A stretch of DNA of 64,000 nucleotides from Alteromonadaceae bacterium Bs31 (GCA_900177435.1 FXAI01000004.1:1-64000), one strand, 5' to 3'. Shown: positions 7,793 to 17,909, counted from the first letter of the stretch. Translations and numbers: made by a program. The notes: a model not told the origin generated them from the sequence alone.

Positions 7793-8839
7793 TTAAGTGT
7801 TGGTTTTTACATACTGGAAGGGCGGTGCGGCACAGTAGCTATCGCCTACATCTATAGTTACCATTTTTTGCACGGTAAGCCGCAGTTCGTACATTAATCC
7901 CATGGCCTCATTTAATTTATCGGGGTGGCCGTTAAAGGTTTGATGAAGATTATTTAACAGCGAAGAGTAGGTATAGTTACTCTGGTCTGCGAAGCGTCGA
8001 GCTACGGAGCCCGCTGGGTAGTCCTCTGCTTTAGCATTGGGCTGAAGCTTGTAGATTTGCGACTCGTCCAGAGGAATGGCTTCGCCGTTGTAAGACCAGC
8101 CCAAGGCTGAGCTGGTGTCTGGCACCAGTCGTTTACCGTAAAAAACTTCTGCAAAGCGGTAGTAGTGTGCCAGTTTTTTTTCGGGGTCTAATGGTGATTG
8201 CTGTGTACCCTCTCCCTGTTCAACAATCAAATTAAGCGCCTTACAGGCGGTATTCACATCGGTTACCGCCCATAGTTCTGTTTCGGCAAACCACTGACTA
8301 TTTACCAGCTGGCGGGACGGGTCGCCGGTAAATGCCGGTTCGCCGAGTTCTTTAATTTTTTCAATAATGGCAGCATAAAACTCGCCAATGGTGGAGTATT
8401 GCTCCGAGACGGCTGCAAAGTTTTCTACCGGGAATTCAAGTGGATTTTCCGGTTCTTCAATAGCCATATACACATTTTTAATCTGCTGCTTAGACAAAGG
8501 CTCAAGAGAAGCTACAAGTTGTCTGTCCTCACCAACATTCATGGGCAAAGGGCCGGGGTAGCTGGGTACAAAGTCCGGTTTATTGATAGCAGGCGAACCA
8601 CCCAATGCGTTTAGAACATTGCAGGCGATGCTCATGTGTAGCATTTCTTCAATAACAACGCTGCGAATAATCTTACTGGCCTCGCTATTGCTCGTCTGCT
8701 TTATAGAAAACAGGCCCGTTAAATACACGGGAATAGTCGCGTGTTCCAGTTCAATGGCGTTTTGCAGGTAGCTGTGTAATTGGCTTACATCAGTAACGGA
8801 CTTGATGCTGTCTACAACTTCTTTTTTCAGTTTTAACAT
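7793..8839 (-). CDS. ferritin-like protein, VioB/RebD C-terminal half homologue
   Basis: A 348-residue protein with the ferritin-like four-helix domain found in the C-terminal half of VioB/RebD/StaD (iminophenyl-pyruvate dimer synthase domain). Helix 1 carries E30/E32 in AIELEHATIPVYLTGL. Helix 2 carries EEMLHM (E64, E65, H68) followed by NVLNALGGSP. A later helix carries LMYELRLTVQKMV. These are likely di-iron or haem-iron ligands. The known VioB and RebD join two imines from oxidised tryptophan; the substrate here is unknown. It starts at ATG 8839, 16 bp after the gene for the matching N-terminal half, so the two halves should be co-translated and may form one complex. No tryptophan-oxidase (VioA/RebO) gene is in the window. 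Confidence 0.82.
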   Translation of the reverse strand: MLKLKKEVVDSIKSVTDVSQLHSYLQNAIELEHATIPVYLTGLFSIKQTSNSEASKIIRSVVIEEMLHMSIACNVLNALGGSPAINKPDFVPSYPGPLPMNVGEDRQLVASLEPLSKQQIKNVYMAIEEPENPLEFPVENFAAVSEQYSTIGEFYAAIIEKIKELGEPAFTGDPSRQLVNSQWFAETELWAVTDVNTACKALNLIVEQGEGTQQSPLDPEKKLAHYYRFAEVFYGKRLVPDTSSALGWSYNGEAIPLDESQIYKLQPNAKAEDYPAGSVARRFADQSNYTYSSLLNNLHQTFNGHPDKLNEAMGLMYELRLTVQKMVTIDVGDSYCAAPPFQYVKTNT

Positions 8840-8855
8840 TGTTCAGCTCCACAAA

Positions 8856-10775
8856 TCAGTTTTTGAGGTTTTTTTGGTATTGTTGGCTGGCGTATAGCTT
8901 GGAGCCTCGCATGGCATCGGGCTGGTTCTCGGCCCTATCGGCCAGGGCTGCAGCGCTTTCCATTGGTGGCGTACTGCTGATTTCGCAGGATGCGCAAGGC
9001 TCAATAGCGCTAGCGCCCGCACTACTGCCACTGCGCGCTAGTAAATATTGGCCATTGTCACCTTTGGCCCTTAGCCACTGCAGGATGGCAGCGCGCTTTC
9101 CTGCTGAAAGGTCGCGTGTTACGGGCATGTAGTTTGGGTCGGATAAAGGGCGGGAGAAGGCTAATTCAAGAATGGAGCGATATTCCACAACCGACTCATA
9201 GTTGCCCAGGTCAACCAGCATTCGGCTCATCACCGGGTACAGGTTTCCATACTGTGTCATTATGGCTTGAATGTCTTCCCAGCTAGGATTGGCTGGAACA
9301 GCGAAATTGTCGAATACCAAGCTGGCGACAAAATCAAACATATGTTGAATGTATTTGGGCTGGCCTACCGGGGAGTAACTTAATAAGAAAACCTGACCGT
9401 CGATATAGCCGCGCGGGTTTTCAGGGTTTTCTGCGGTGAGGGAAAGGGTGGCTTTACCGTCGGTGCCGGTGGTTATGGTGGTGGGATAATGAATCGCCGA
9501 TGCTGGGTGGTTTATCGTCGGCGCGGCATCACCACCGCTAGTACCTTGCGCTACAGCCTGTAAAGAAACTGTAATGTCTGAGCCTGATAGTGGCACGCCA
9601 TAGGCCGCAGCGTAAAAATCCACTTTAGTGGTATCGGCTGGGTTTAAGCGGTGCACAACCTGGTCGGCGCGAACTAAATAGCCATTCTGTGTTTCGGTTA
9701 TCAGTACTTTTTTCTTTTCTAGCTGCAACAGTGCAAGCTGCCTGGTTTGCGCGCTTTGTAATTCTGGCCCGGATAGTGCGCTTACATTAAAAATAGCGCC
9801 GCTGCTCTGTAGCCATTGTGTGTCCAGATAGGGTATAGGCTCGCCAATGGCGGTATAGTCGCTCTCCGTTAAGCCTTCGCTGCCTTCGCTAAACTCGCCA
9901 TTCAGTGCCACCACTTGTACTTGGCCAATATTGACAAAATCACCTTGCCCGTTTGCAAGAGAAAGTGCGTTACTCAAATCCACGCACAAATCCCCACGTG
10001 GTATTCCAGCGTTCTCATACACATTGAGTTGCGCATTAAAAAAGTTAATATTTTCTGCCGTTTTCCGGCCATTCGCTGGAGCAAATCGGCGCCCTAATAT
10101 AAAAGTATTCGGCTCGCTCGCTGCTGCTGGCCCTATAACGCCACTTACATAGCCCAGGGTGAATTCCGGGTTTGTGTGATCCATATTGTAGCTGTAGAGC
10201 ATCATTCTTACAGACAATTTGTCGGGCGATGCGGCTTTTAACTGCTGTAGAAAAGTAGAAGAGGATGAGTCAATCCAGCTTAAATCTTCCAATACAGACT
10301 GATAAATTGCTGTAGCGGTTTGATCGCCACCGCCTCCCTGCTGCTGGCGCCCGAAAAGAATATCGCGAAACGGCGCGGGCAAAAATTTACCGCTGAACAA
10401 GCCATCTTCAAGATCATTGCATAAGCGCATTTCCAGGCCCCATATTTCGGAGACCATTTGCATTTGTGGGTCCAGGTCAACCATCTTGCCACTTACACTT
10501 TGATTGGAGCCGCCAATCAGCATACCGATAACCGGGTCCGCCTGCGCATCAGATATTGTGCTGCCATCGCTATAACCCACCTCGTTTACCACGCAATCCA
10601 GTAAACGAAATGCGCCGGAGCCGCAGGGGTTCCACCACCCCCCAGGCATACCATACTCCTGAAACTTCGCTTGGAAATTAGCGCTGTCGAAGTGTGTAAC
10701 ATCATTGTTAACCGTAGAGACATCAGATTGGAAGCGGCCAGAAAATACCAGCCTCAGGTTGTTGAGGTAGCTCAT
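8856..10775 (-). CDS. VioB/RebD N-terminal half homologue
   Basis: A 639-residue cytosolic protein. It opens with SYLNNLRLVFSGRFQSDVST, much like the start of VioB, and near residues 549-561 carries YMPVTRDLSAGKR, which matches the YMPSTRELS segment just before the ferritin-like half of VioB. The last 70 residues are a Ser/Ala-rich linker that would join the two halves in a fused protein. 639 plus 348 residues equals about 987, close to the roughly 1000 of VioB/RebD, so this is the same architecture split at the domain boundary. The start ATG 10775 follows AGGAGT. It is the first gene of the operon. Identity to VioB is low as judged by eye, so the reaction is open. Confidence 0.75.
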   Translation of the reverse strand: MSYLNNLRLVFSGRFQSDVSTVNNDVTHFDSANFQAKFQEYGMPGGWWNPCGSGAFRLLDCVVNEVGYSDGSTISDAQADPVIGMLIGGSNQSVSGKMVDLDPQMQMVSEIWGLEMRLCNDLEDGLFSGKFLPAPFRDILFGRQQQGGGGDQTATAIYQSVLEDLSWIDSSSSTFLQQLKAASPDKLSVRMMLYSYNMDHTNPEFTLGYVSGVIGPAAASEPNTFILGRRFAPANGRKTAENINFFNAQLNVYENAGIPRGDLCVDLSNALSLANGQGDFVNIGQVQVVALNGEFSEGSEGLTESDYTAIGEPIPYLDTQWLQSSGAIFNVSALSGPELQSAQTRQLALLQLEKKKVLITETQNGYLVRADQVVHRLNPADTTKVDFYAAAYGVPLSGSDITVSLQAVAQGTSGGDAAPTINHPASAIHYPTTITTGTDGKATLSLTAENPENPRGYIDGQVFLLSYSPVGQPKYIQHMFDFVASLVFDNFAVPANPSWEDIQAIMTQYGNLYPVMSRMLVDLGNYESVVEYRSILELAFSRPLSDPNYMPVTRDLSAGKRAAILQWLRAKGDNGQYLLARSGSSAGASAIEPCASCEISSTPPMESAAALADRAENQPDAMRGSKLYASQQYQKNLKN

Positions 10776-11551
10776 GAATGACTCCTGTATTTAATAAGGT
10801 TCTTTGTGTCTACAGCCCCCCAAGAATGGGGCAGTTGCAATAGTTTTATTTTTTAAATTGTCGCAAAGGTATGCAGAGCAAGCCGTGTAGAGCTAAGCCA
10901 AAGACTAGTTTAGGGTTTGAGAAACAACAATTAGAAAAGCGGAGGATTAAAAAAAATAGCGTTTTGAAACCTTAATTTGGCGCTGTTTGTACCAAGCCAT
11001 AAAAAGGAAACAAGAGGGTTAACCTTTTTGGAATTGTGTGAAAGGGATGTTAGATCAAAGCTGAATATGTTTCGTAGGTATAGTCGCCCGCTAAATAGAG
11101 GTGGCTCAAAGTTTTTATTACTGTCGAAGCACGAGGGTTTATAGCGAGTAGAGCAGAATAGAAAAGAGTAGAGTCGATGCGCAACCAACATAACATCGCT
11201 AAAGAAACGGCCAGAGGGTATTTCTGAGGCACAGAGGTATGGGCAGAAGAAGGGCACCCACATCTGCGGGAATGAGCCCCCACTCCCGCAAACGCCATAG
11301 TCTAGGGTTATCGGCGCTCAGGCCTAGCCAGTCTATCAGCACAGCTAACACGCCGTAGTACGCAGTTTTTCTGCAGCCCATAACACTCACCTTAAGCCTG
11401 CCGCCTCGCCGGAATCCTTGGAATGGCTTCAGCCTGTTCAGAGGGGCTATAACAGCGAATTCAAACGCTATGTTAAGTAAAAATTCATTTTGTCATGCAA
11501 CACACTGGGGTAGAATCCCTCATCGATTACGTTAAGGAAACAGGCGGTAAC
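10776..11551. other. intergenic region between divergent genes
   Basis: 776 bp that should hold the promoters of the VioB-like operon (minus) and of ugd (plus). Short minus-strand frames at 10931-11390 have no family features, overlap each other and lack ribosome sites, so they are not called. No RNA gene or strong hairpin is seen. Confidence 0.4.
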
Positions 11552-12718
11552 ATGAAAATAGCAGTAGCGGGCACCGGTTATGTGGGCCTTTCCAACGCGG
11601 TTCTTTTGGCGCAGCATCATGAAGTGGTTGCCTTAGACCTTGTGGCGGAAAAGGTTGAGATGATTAACCAGAAAAAATCCCCAATTGTTGATACGGAAAT
11701 TGAGGATTATTTAGCCAATAAGCAGCTTAATCTGCGGGCCACCTTGGACAAAAATGACGCATTCCAAGGCGCGGAGTTCGTTATTATTGCCACCCCAACG
11801 GATTACGACGTAGAAACCAACTACTTCAATACACGCTCTGTAGAGAGCGTAATACAAGATGTAAAAGCCATTAATCCTCTGGCCACCATGGTGGTTAAAT
11901 CTACCGTTCCTGTGGGTTTTACTAAAAACGTCAGGGCCCAATTGGGTACAGATCAGGTGATGTTTTCACCGGAATTCCTCAGAGAAGGCCGAGCCTTGTA
12001 CGACAACCTCCATCCTTCTCGCATTATTGTTGGTGAGCGCTCTCAGCGGGCAGAGACTTTCGCGGGTCTGCTGGCGGAAGGTGCAGAGAAAAAAGACGTG
12101 GATATTTTGTTCACAGATTCTACCGAAGCTGAGGCCATCAAGCTGTTCTCCAACACCTACCTGGCTATGCGGGTTGCCTATTTTAACGAGCTGGACACCT
12201 ATGCAGAGAGCCACGGCCTGGATACCAAGCAGATTATTGAAGGGGTGTGTTTAGACCCCAGAATAGGCAGCCATTACAATAACCCCTCGTTTGGTTACGG
12301 CGGTTACTGCTTACCTAAAGATACAAAGCAGTTGTTGGCGAATTATCACGAAGTACCTAATAACCTCATTGCCGCCATTGTGGACGCAAACCGTACCCGA
12401 AAAGATTACGTGGCGGACGCCATTATTCGCAGGCAGCCAAAAACGGTTGGGGTATATCGCCTGATTATGAAAGCGGGCTCCGACAACTTTCGCGCATCCT
12501 CTATTCAGGGGGTAATGAAGCGTATTAAGGCGAAGGGTATTCAAGTAATTGTTCATGAGCCCGTGCTTGAAGAAGAAACCTTCTTTAACTCTCCTGTGGT
12601 CAATGACCTGGCAGCCTTTAAGGCGCAAAGTGATGTGATTGTTGCCAACCGCATGGTGGATGATATTAAAGATGTTGCTGCGAAGGTGTATACGCGGGAT
12701 TTATTTAACAGTGATTAA
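11552..12718 (+). CDS. ugd: UDP-glucose 6-dehydrogenase
   Basis: A 388-residue enzyme oxidising UDP-glucose to UDP-glucuronate with two NAD+, supplying uronic acid for exopolysaccharide. The N-terminal Rossmann motif is [28 protein letters not shown] and [20 protein letters not shown] follow, and the catalytic cysteine C253 lies in [18 protein letters not shown]. Length matches the short Klebsiella/E. coli Ugd class. The frame is open further upstream, but ATG 11552 fits the Rossmann start and follows AAGGAAAC by about 10 nt. A strong terminator follows at 12776. A related dehydrogenase lies downstream. Confidence 0.96.
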   Translation: MKIAVAGTGYVGLSNAVLLAQHHEVVALDLVAEKVEMINQKKSPIVDTEIEDYLANKQLNLRATLDKNDAFQGAEFVIIATPTDYDVETNYFNTRSVESVIQDVKAINPLATMVVKSTVPVGFTKNVRAQLGTDQVMFSPEFLREGRALYDNLHPSRIIVGERSQRAETFAGLLAEGAEKKDVDILFTDSTEAEAIKLFSNTYLAMRVAYFNELDTYAESHGLDTKQIIEGVCLDPRIGSHYNNPSFGYGGYCLPKDTKQLLANYHEVPNNLIAAIVDANRTRKDYVADAIIRRQPKTVGVYRLIMKAGSDNFRASSIQGVMKRIKAKGIQVIVHEPVLEEETFFNSPVVNDLAAFKAQSDVIVANRMVDDIKDVAAKVYTRDLFNSD

Positions 12719-12775
12719 GCGTATTTGTGCTTAGAAAGCACATCGCTGCCCATGGCGTGATCAAATGTTATACAG

Positions 12776-12803
12776 AAAAGGGGGTGATGGAACCCCCTTT
12801 TTA
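12776..12803 (+). terminator. intrinsic terminator of ugd
   Basis: Stem AAAAGGGGGT / ACCCCCTTTT with a six-base loop, the right arm forming the T tract. It lies 58 bp after the ugd stop. A second hairpin (GCCCCTCATTTAGGGGC) followed by TATTTTG lies near 12845-12868, ahead of the next gene. Confidence 0.9.
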
Positions 12804-12976
12804 ATGTGCCCAGTAATTGTTCGCCTCTCAGGCTAGGCTTGTAGGCCCCTCATTTAGGGGCTATTTTGTTACTATATGTGGAAATGTATGTAGCTTCTTT
12901 TAATTGCCGAAATTTTCCTAGGCTAAAAGCGCTGCTTGTTTCTCTTCCTTCCCATAAGAATTACAACGGGCGTAGC

Positions 12977-14260
12977 ATGATTAATCGAAAGATCTCTGTC
13001 ATTGGTTTGGGTTACGTTGGTTTGCCTGTGGCCGTCGCTTTTGGTAAATGTCAGCAGGTGATTGGCTTTGATGTCAAGCGTGAGCGCATCGAGGAGCTAC
13101 AGCGCGGAATAGACCGCACTCAGGAGGTGTCTGCGCAAGAGTTGGCAGAGAGCAATATTCTATATACCAATAATGCCAAGGATCTTGCTAAGGCAGACTT
13201 TCATATAATCGCTGTTCCCACGCCTATAGACAGAGCTCGAAAGCCGGATTTACGGCCTCTTTACAGGGCGGTTCACGTGCTGGGCAATCAGTTAAAAAAG
13301 GGAGACATAGTTGTTATTGAATCAACCGTGTACCCAGGCATCACTGAGGAGGAGTGCGGTCCAATTCTGGAGGCCGAATCCCGTTTAACGTGTGGTGAAG
13401 ATTTTTTTCTGGGCTATTCACCCGAGCGCATCAACCCTGGTGATAAAGAGCACACTTTTACCAAAATTACCAAAGTGGTTTCCGGGCAAACGCCAGAAGT
13501 GCTCGATATTGTTGCTGCTGTGTACGGCTCTGTTGTTACTGCCGGTGTTCACAAGGCGGCAAGTATCAAAGTGGCTGAGGCTGCGAAAGTGATCGAGAAT
13601 ACTCAGCGGGACCTCAATATTGCGCTGATGAATGAGCTTGCTCTGGTGTTTGATCGCCTTGACATCGACACCCAGGATGTATTGCAGGCCGCTGGAACCA
13701 AGTGGAACTTTCTGCCTTTTAAACCGGGCTTGGTGGGTGGTCATTGTATCGGTGTTGACCCTTACTATTTAACCTACAAAGCAGAAATGCTGGGTTACCA
13801 CCCGGATGTTATTTTAGCGGGGCGACGCATTAATGACGGCGTTGGCGAGTTCATCGCCCACAAAGGCATTCTTGAACTCACACGCGCGGGCAAGTGTGTA
13901 AAAGGGGCGAGGGTGGCGGTGCTGGGGCTAACCTTCAAAGAAAATTGCCCAGACCTGAGAAACTCCAGGGTAATCGATGTAATTAACACCTTTAATAGCT
14001 TTGAGGTAGAGCTGATGGTGCATGACCCCATCGCCGATGTTGAAGAAGCACGCATGGAATACGGTGTGGACCTTGTCGGATTCGACGCTATTAAAGATAT
14101 AGACCTGCTGGTGATTACCGTTGCCCATGAGCCGTTCACTGGTTTGAGCTTAGCGGAAGTTCAGTCGATGCTGTCGCCGCGAGGCGCTGTGCTGGATGTA
14201 AAAGGTATTATGGACCGGGATGCATTTGCTCGCGGTGGTGTGAGTTTGTGGCGTTTGTAG
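12977..14260 (+). CDS. UDP-N-acetylhexosamine 6-dehydrogenase (TviB/WbpO/WbpA family)
   Basis: A 427-residue nucleotide-sugar dehydrogenase converting UDP-GlcNAc or UDP-GalNAc to the uronate for surface polysaccharide. It has the Rossmann start KISVIGLGYVGLPVAVAFG, the TviB-like segment STVYPGITEEECGPILE, GYSPERINPGDKEHT, and the catalytic Cys C257 in VGGHCIGVDPYYLTYKAE. LTFKENCPDLRNSRVIDV marks the C-terminal UDP-binding domain. ERINPGD and the length place it with the N-acetyl sugar group rather than with Ugd. An upstream in-frame extension from 12866 is possible, but ATG 12977 starts the conserved domain. The upstream ribosome site is weak. The choice between GlcNAc and GalNAc cannot be made. 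Confidence 0.93.
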   Translation: MINRKISVIGLGYVGLPVAVAFGKCQQVIGFDVKRERIEELQRGIDRTQEVSAQELAESNILYTNNAKDLAKADFHIIAVPTPIDRARKPDLRPLYRAVHVLGNQLKKGDIVVIESTVYPGITEEECGPILEAESRLTCGEDFFLGYSPERINPGDKEHTFTKITKVVSGQTPEVLDIVAAVYGSVVTAGVHKAASIKVAEAAKVIENTQRDLNIALMNELALVFDRLDIDTQDVLQAAGTKWNFLPFKPGLVGGHCIGVDPYYLTYKAEMLGYHPDVILAGRRINDGVGEFIAHKGILELTRAGKCVKGARVAVLGLTFKENCPDLRNSRVIDVINTFNSFEVELMVHDPIADVEEARMEYGVDLVGFDAIKDIDLLVITVAHEPFTGLSLAEVQSMLSPRGAVLDVKGIMDRDAFARGGVSLWRL

Positions 14261-14411
14261 AGCAATCTCAAACAAAAATCCCGTGCACAGCTCTCCATTT
14301 GTTGACCGCGCCTGTGAAAAAATTATAAGTTCGATCGTTGCCACGGCGCTGCTGGCCCTTTTGCCCAACGATAATAAATAAAAATACTGATAAAAAATAT
14401 TGGATGTAACG

Positions 14412-17400
14412 ATGCTTGAACAAATAAAACGCCTTTCCCTTGGCTTAATTCCCCTGTGTGTACTTTTTTTGAGTGGCTGCGATCAGCAACCTGCTGCCAC
14501 ACCGCAGCCAGTTGAGAAAACCGCAAGTCAAGACGCAGCTCTGGAGCAATGGCCGCTTGCCAAAAGCCCGGAGCTTGCCAGCCATACCGAGGTGGAAGCG
14601 AGGGTTCAGCAGCTCTTGGGTAAAATGAGCCTGGAGGAAAAAGTAGGGCAGATGATGCAGGCCGAGATTCAAAGCTTGCAGCCGGGAGACATTAAAAAGT
14701 ATCACCTGGGTTCTGTGCTGAACGGCGGTGGTTCGATGCCCTACCGTAAGAGCGATGCAAGTGCAGAGGATTGGCTGCGCCTGGCAGATAGCTTTTATGA
14801 GGAGTCTATGGATAGCTCGGATGGCTCTGTGGCCATTCCCATTATTTGGGGCACCGACGCGGTACACGGCCACAACAACCTTATTGGCGCCACTATTTTT
14901 CCCCACAATATTGGCTTGGGTGCAGCAAATAACACCGCGCTCATTCGTCGTATTGGTGAGCTTACCGCACTGGAAGTGCGAGCCACCGGTGTTGAGTGGG
15001 TGTTCGCGCCTACCCTGGCAGTGGCTCAAAACGATTTGTGGGGCCGCACCTACGAAAGTTATTCAGAAAACCCGGCACTGGTCGCAGAGTACTCTGCTGC
15101 CATGGTGGAAGGTTTGCAGGGAACGGTGGGGCAAGACAACTTTTTAGATGAGTACCATGTGGTTGCCACGGCAAAGCATTTTCTGGCGGATGGCGCCACC
15201 CTGGCGGGTGATGACCAGGGGGATGCACGTATCAGCGAAGAGGAGTTAGTGAATTTTCACAACCCAGGTTACCCGGTAGCCATTAACCATGGGGTGCAAA
15301 GCCTTATGGCCAGCTTTTCCTCCTGGAACGGAGAGAAAATGCACGGCAGCAAACAACTGCTCACTCATAAGTTACGCGGGCGAATGGGTTTTGACGGCCT
15401 TGTGGTGGGAGACTGGAACGGACATGGCCAGCTTCCTGGCTGTACTAACGATTCTTGTGCGCAGTCTATAAATGCGGGCATTGATTTGATTATGGTGCCT
15501 TACGATTGGCGAGCAATGTATGCCAATACTCTTGCGCAAGTGCGATCTGGCGAAATTTCCGAGGCGCGAATTGACCAAGCCGTTGGCCGGATTCTGCGGG
15601 TTAAAATTCGTGCGGGTTTGTTTGATAAAAAACCCTCTGAGCGCGCCGGAGCATTAGATACTTCTGTGGTTGGTAGTAAAGCGCATCGTGAAGTGGCTCG
15701 TCAGGCGGTGCGCGAGAGCCTGGTGCTGCTTAAAAATCATAATAAAATTCTGCCCCTTAAGCCTCAGCAGCACATTTTATTAACCGGTAATGCAGCCAAT
15801 AGCATCCCCAATCAATCGGGTGGCTGGAGCGTTACCTGGCAGGGCACGGGTAACACCAATGATAGTTTTCCTGGCGCCACCTCCATTTATTCCGGTATAA
15901 AAAACGCAGCTGAAGCCAGTGGTGGCAGCGTTGAACTTTCAGCAGATGGCAGTTACCAGCAAAAACCTGACGTTGCCATTGTGGTGTTTGGCGAGACCCC
16001 CTATGCAGAAGGCCATGGGGACCTGAATACCCTGGAGTTTGAGCCGCGGCATAAGAGCAGCCTTAAGTTGATGCAAAAGCTCAGCGAGCAGGGTATTCCG
16101 ATCGTTGCAGTGTTTATTTCCGGGCGGCCCATGTGGGTGAACCCGGAAATGAATCAGTCTGCCGCTTTTGTGGCCGCCTGGTTACCCGGTTCCGAAGGGC
16201 AGGGTATTGCAGATCTTATTCTGGCGAAACCCGATGGTTCTGTGAATCACGATTTTAAAGGAACGCTGTCTTTTTCCTGGCCCAATACGCCCTTGCAGGC
16301 CAAGTTAAACCCTCATCATGAAAACTATAAGCCACTGTTTGCATTAGGCTATGGCCTCAATTACACCAGCGAGCTGGAAGGCCCCTTAAGCTTATTGGTG
16401 AAAGTAGAGGGTGTGGACAGTGGCGAGGTGGGGGATATCGACTTTTACGTAGGTAGAACCATTCAGCCTTGGAATATCTATATTCACAACGCAGAACGTG
16501 ACCAGATTCTTAGTGGTGCCTTCGCCAAACTACCCGATAACGATGTAAGCATTCAAACAGCGGATAAGGATCTGCAAGAGGATGCCCTGCGCTTTAGCTG
16601 GCAGGAAACGTGGCGAGCGGAGCTGACCATGCGCGGTGGCGAGCCTTTGGATTTAAGTGGCTTTGTGGAGCAAGGCCTGGTGAGCTTTGAGCTAAATGTT
16701 AAAGATGTCGCCAGAGCGGAGGCGGGAATAGAAATTGTAGTCAACCGATCGTCTCAAAACGAACGCATTGTATCCCTCAACGATTTTGCCTGGCAGAACA
16801 ATGGCAAGGGTTGGCAGCAAGTGAGTATTCCTGTGTCGTGCTTCGTTTATGACGGCGATGATCTCAGCTCAGTAAGCGCGCCGTTCACCTTGCGTGCCGG
16901 AGGTAAAGGCGAGGTGGAAATAGCCAATATTCGCTTCCTACTGGAAGGTGAGCCAAACACAGCGTGCCCAGACTATAAAACCCGCTCCATAAGCCCGGAA
17001 AAGCTCAATGAATATTGGGCCGTAGGCTGGTGGGAAGATCGACATAAAGAGACACTAAAGCGCATTAAACAAGGTAATGTGGATGTATTGTTCATCGGCG
17101 ATTCCATTACCCAGGGTTGGGAAGGGGATGGCAAAGCGGTGTGGGATAAATACTACGGCAGCCGAAATGCCCTTAGTCTTGGTTATGGTGGTGATCGAAC
17201 AGAGAACGTTTTATGGCGCTTAAACCACGGTGAGGTAGACGGTATTTCACCCAAGGTAGCCGTGTTGATGATAGGCACAAACAATACCGGCCATAGGATG
17301 GAGAAGCCTGAGTTTGTGGCAAATGGTATTAGAAAAATACTGGATGCTTTAGCGGAGAAACTGCCAGATACAAAAATACTATTGCTGGCTATTTTCCCGC

Positions 17401-17636
17401 GCGGCGAAATGCCAGACGACCCCGCACGTGTAAATAACATTGCCATTAATACCTTAATTAAAGACTTTGCCGATAATAAAACGGTTTATTATCTGGATAT
17501 TAATGAGCACTTTCTGGGTGAAGGTGGCAAGCTATCCCGCGATGTTATGCCGGATTTACTGCATTTAAATGCTGCCAGTTATGGCGTATGGGCCGAAAAG
17601 ATGGAGCCTACTCTGCAAAGCTTGCTGGGCGAGTAG
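14412..17636 (+). CDS. GH3 beta-glucosidase fused to SGNH/GDSL esterase, lipoprotein
   Basis: A 1074-residue exported protein with a lipoprotein signal (LLFLSGC-type lipobox, Cys23). Residues about 50-400 are the GH3 barrel (KMSLEEKVGQMMQAE, WGTDAVHGHNN, KHFLADGATLAGDDQGDA) with the nucleophile D334 in LVVGDWNGHGQ. Residues 420-640 are the GH3 C-domain (ESLVLLKNHNKILPL). Residues 670-860 are an ExoP-type beta-sandwich. Residues 880-1074 are an SGNH hydrolase with FIGDSITQGW (Ser898), GGDRTENVLWRL, MIGTNN (N957) and the Asp1048/His1051 pair in DLLHLN. GH3-ExoP enzymes are exo-beta-glucosidases of about 840 residues, so the esterase is a fused extra. ATG 14412 is chosen over TTG 14400 because the signal starts there. 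Confidence 0.9.
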   Translation: MLEQIKRLSLGLIPLCVLFLSGCDQQPAATPQPVEKTASQDAALEQWPLAKSPELASHTEVEARVQQLLGKMSLEEKVGQMMQAEIQSLQPGDIKKYHLGSVLNGGGSMPYRKSDASAEDWLRLADSFYEESMDSSDGSVAIPIIWGTDAVHGHNNLIGATIFPHNIGLGAANNTALIRRIGELTALEVRATGVEWVFAPTLAVAQNDLWGRTYESYSENPALVAEYSAAMVEGLQGTVGQDNFLDEYHVVATAKHFLADGATLAGDDQGDARISEEELVNFHNPGYPVAINHGVQSLMASFSSWNGEKMHGSKQLLTHKLRGRMGFDGLVVGDWNGHGQLPGCTNDSCAQSINAGIDLIMVPYDWRAMYANTLAQVRSGEISEARIDQAVGRILRVKIRAGLFDKKPSERAGALDTSVVGSKAHREVARQAVRESLVLLKNHNKILPLKPQQHILLTGNAANSIPNQSGGWSVTWQGTGNTNDSFPGATSIYSGIKNAAEASGGSVELSADGSYQQKPDVAIVVFGETPYAEGHGDLNTLEFEPRHKSSLKLMQKLSEQGIPIVAVFISGRPMWVNPEMNQSAAFVAAWLPGSEGQGIADLILAKPDGSVNHDFKGTLSFSWPNTPLQAKLNPHHENYKPLFALGYGLNYTSELEGPLSLLVKVEGVDSGEVGDIDFYVGRTIQPWNIYIHNAERDQILSGAFAKLPDNDVSIQTADKDLQEDALRFSWQETWRAELTMRGGEPLDLSGFVEQGLVSFELNVKDVARAEAGIEIVVNRSSQNERIVSLNDFAWQNNGKGWQQVSIPVSCFVYDGDDLSSVSAPFTLRAGGKGEVEIANIRFLLEGEPNTACPDYKTRSISPEKLNEYWAVGWWEDRHKETLKRIKQGNVDVLFIGDSITQGWEGDGKAVWDKYYGSRNALSLGYGGDRTENVLWRLNHGEVDGISPKVAVLMIGTNNTGHRMEKPEFVANGIRKILDALAEKLPDTKILLLAIFPRGEMPDDPARVNNIAINTLIKDFADNKTVYYLDINEHFLGEGGKLSRDVMPDLLHLNAASYGVWAEKMEPTLQSLLGE

Positions 17637-17678
17637 CCTAGCCCAGTCCAGCCAAGTGTTTCTAATTTATCTATCGAG

Positions 17679-17708
17679 AACCAGAGCTTAGGCTCTGGTT
17701 TTTTTTGT
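17679..17708 (+). terminator. intrinsic terminator of the GH3-SGNH gene
   Basis: Stem AACCAGAGC / GCTCTGGTT with a TTAG loop, followed by eight T. It lies 43 bp after the stop. Confidence 0.93.
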
Positions 17709-17833
17709 TTAGAGGGTGATTTTTAACGTGGCCTGCAATTTTAGGGCTCAGTGCTTTATTTAAAAGGCAAAAAAGTTGCTCAAACCGTGGACGAAAAAAA
17801 ACCGCGTTCAGAAGAACGCGGTTTTTATCTATT

Positions 17834-17909
17834 TGGCTCCGCCTGCTGGGCTCGAACCAGCGACCCAATGATTAACAGTCATTTGCTCTACCAACTGAGC
17901 TAAGGCGGA
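17834..17909 (-). tRNA. tRNA-Asn (GTT)
   Basis: On the minus strand the sequence folds as a full cloverleaf of 76 nt including encoded CCA. Acceptor TCCGCCT pairs with AGGCGGA, the D arm is AGCTCAGTTGGTAGAGC, the anticodon loop is CTGTTAA with anticodon GTT, and the T loop is TTCGAGC. A T-poor gap of 126 bp separates it from tRNA-Val upstream on the same strand, so the two may share a transcript. Confidence 0.97.

Noticed and set aside
10931-11390. Three overlapping minus-strand frames before ugd
   Set aside because: They overlap one another in different frames, lack ribosome sites and show no family motif.
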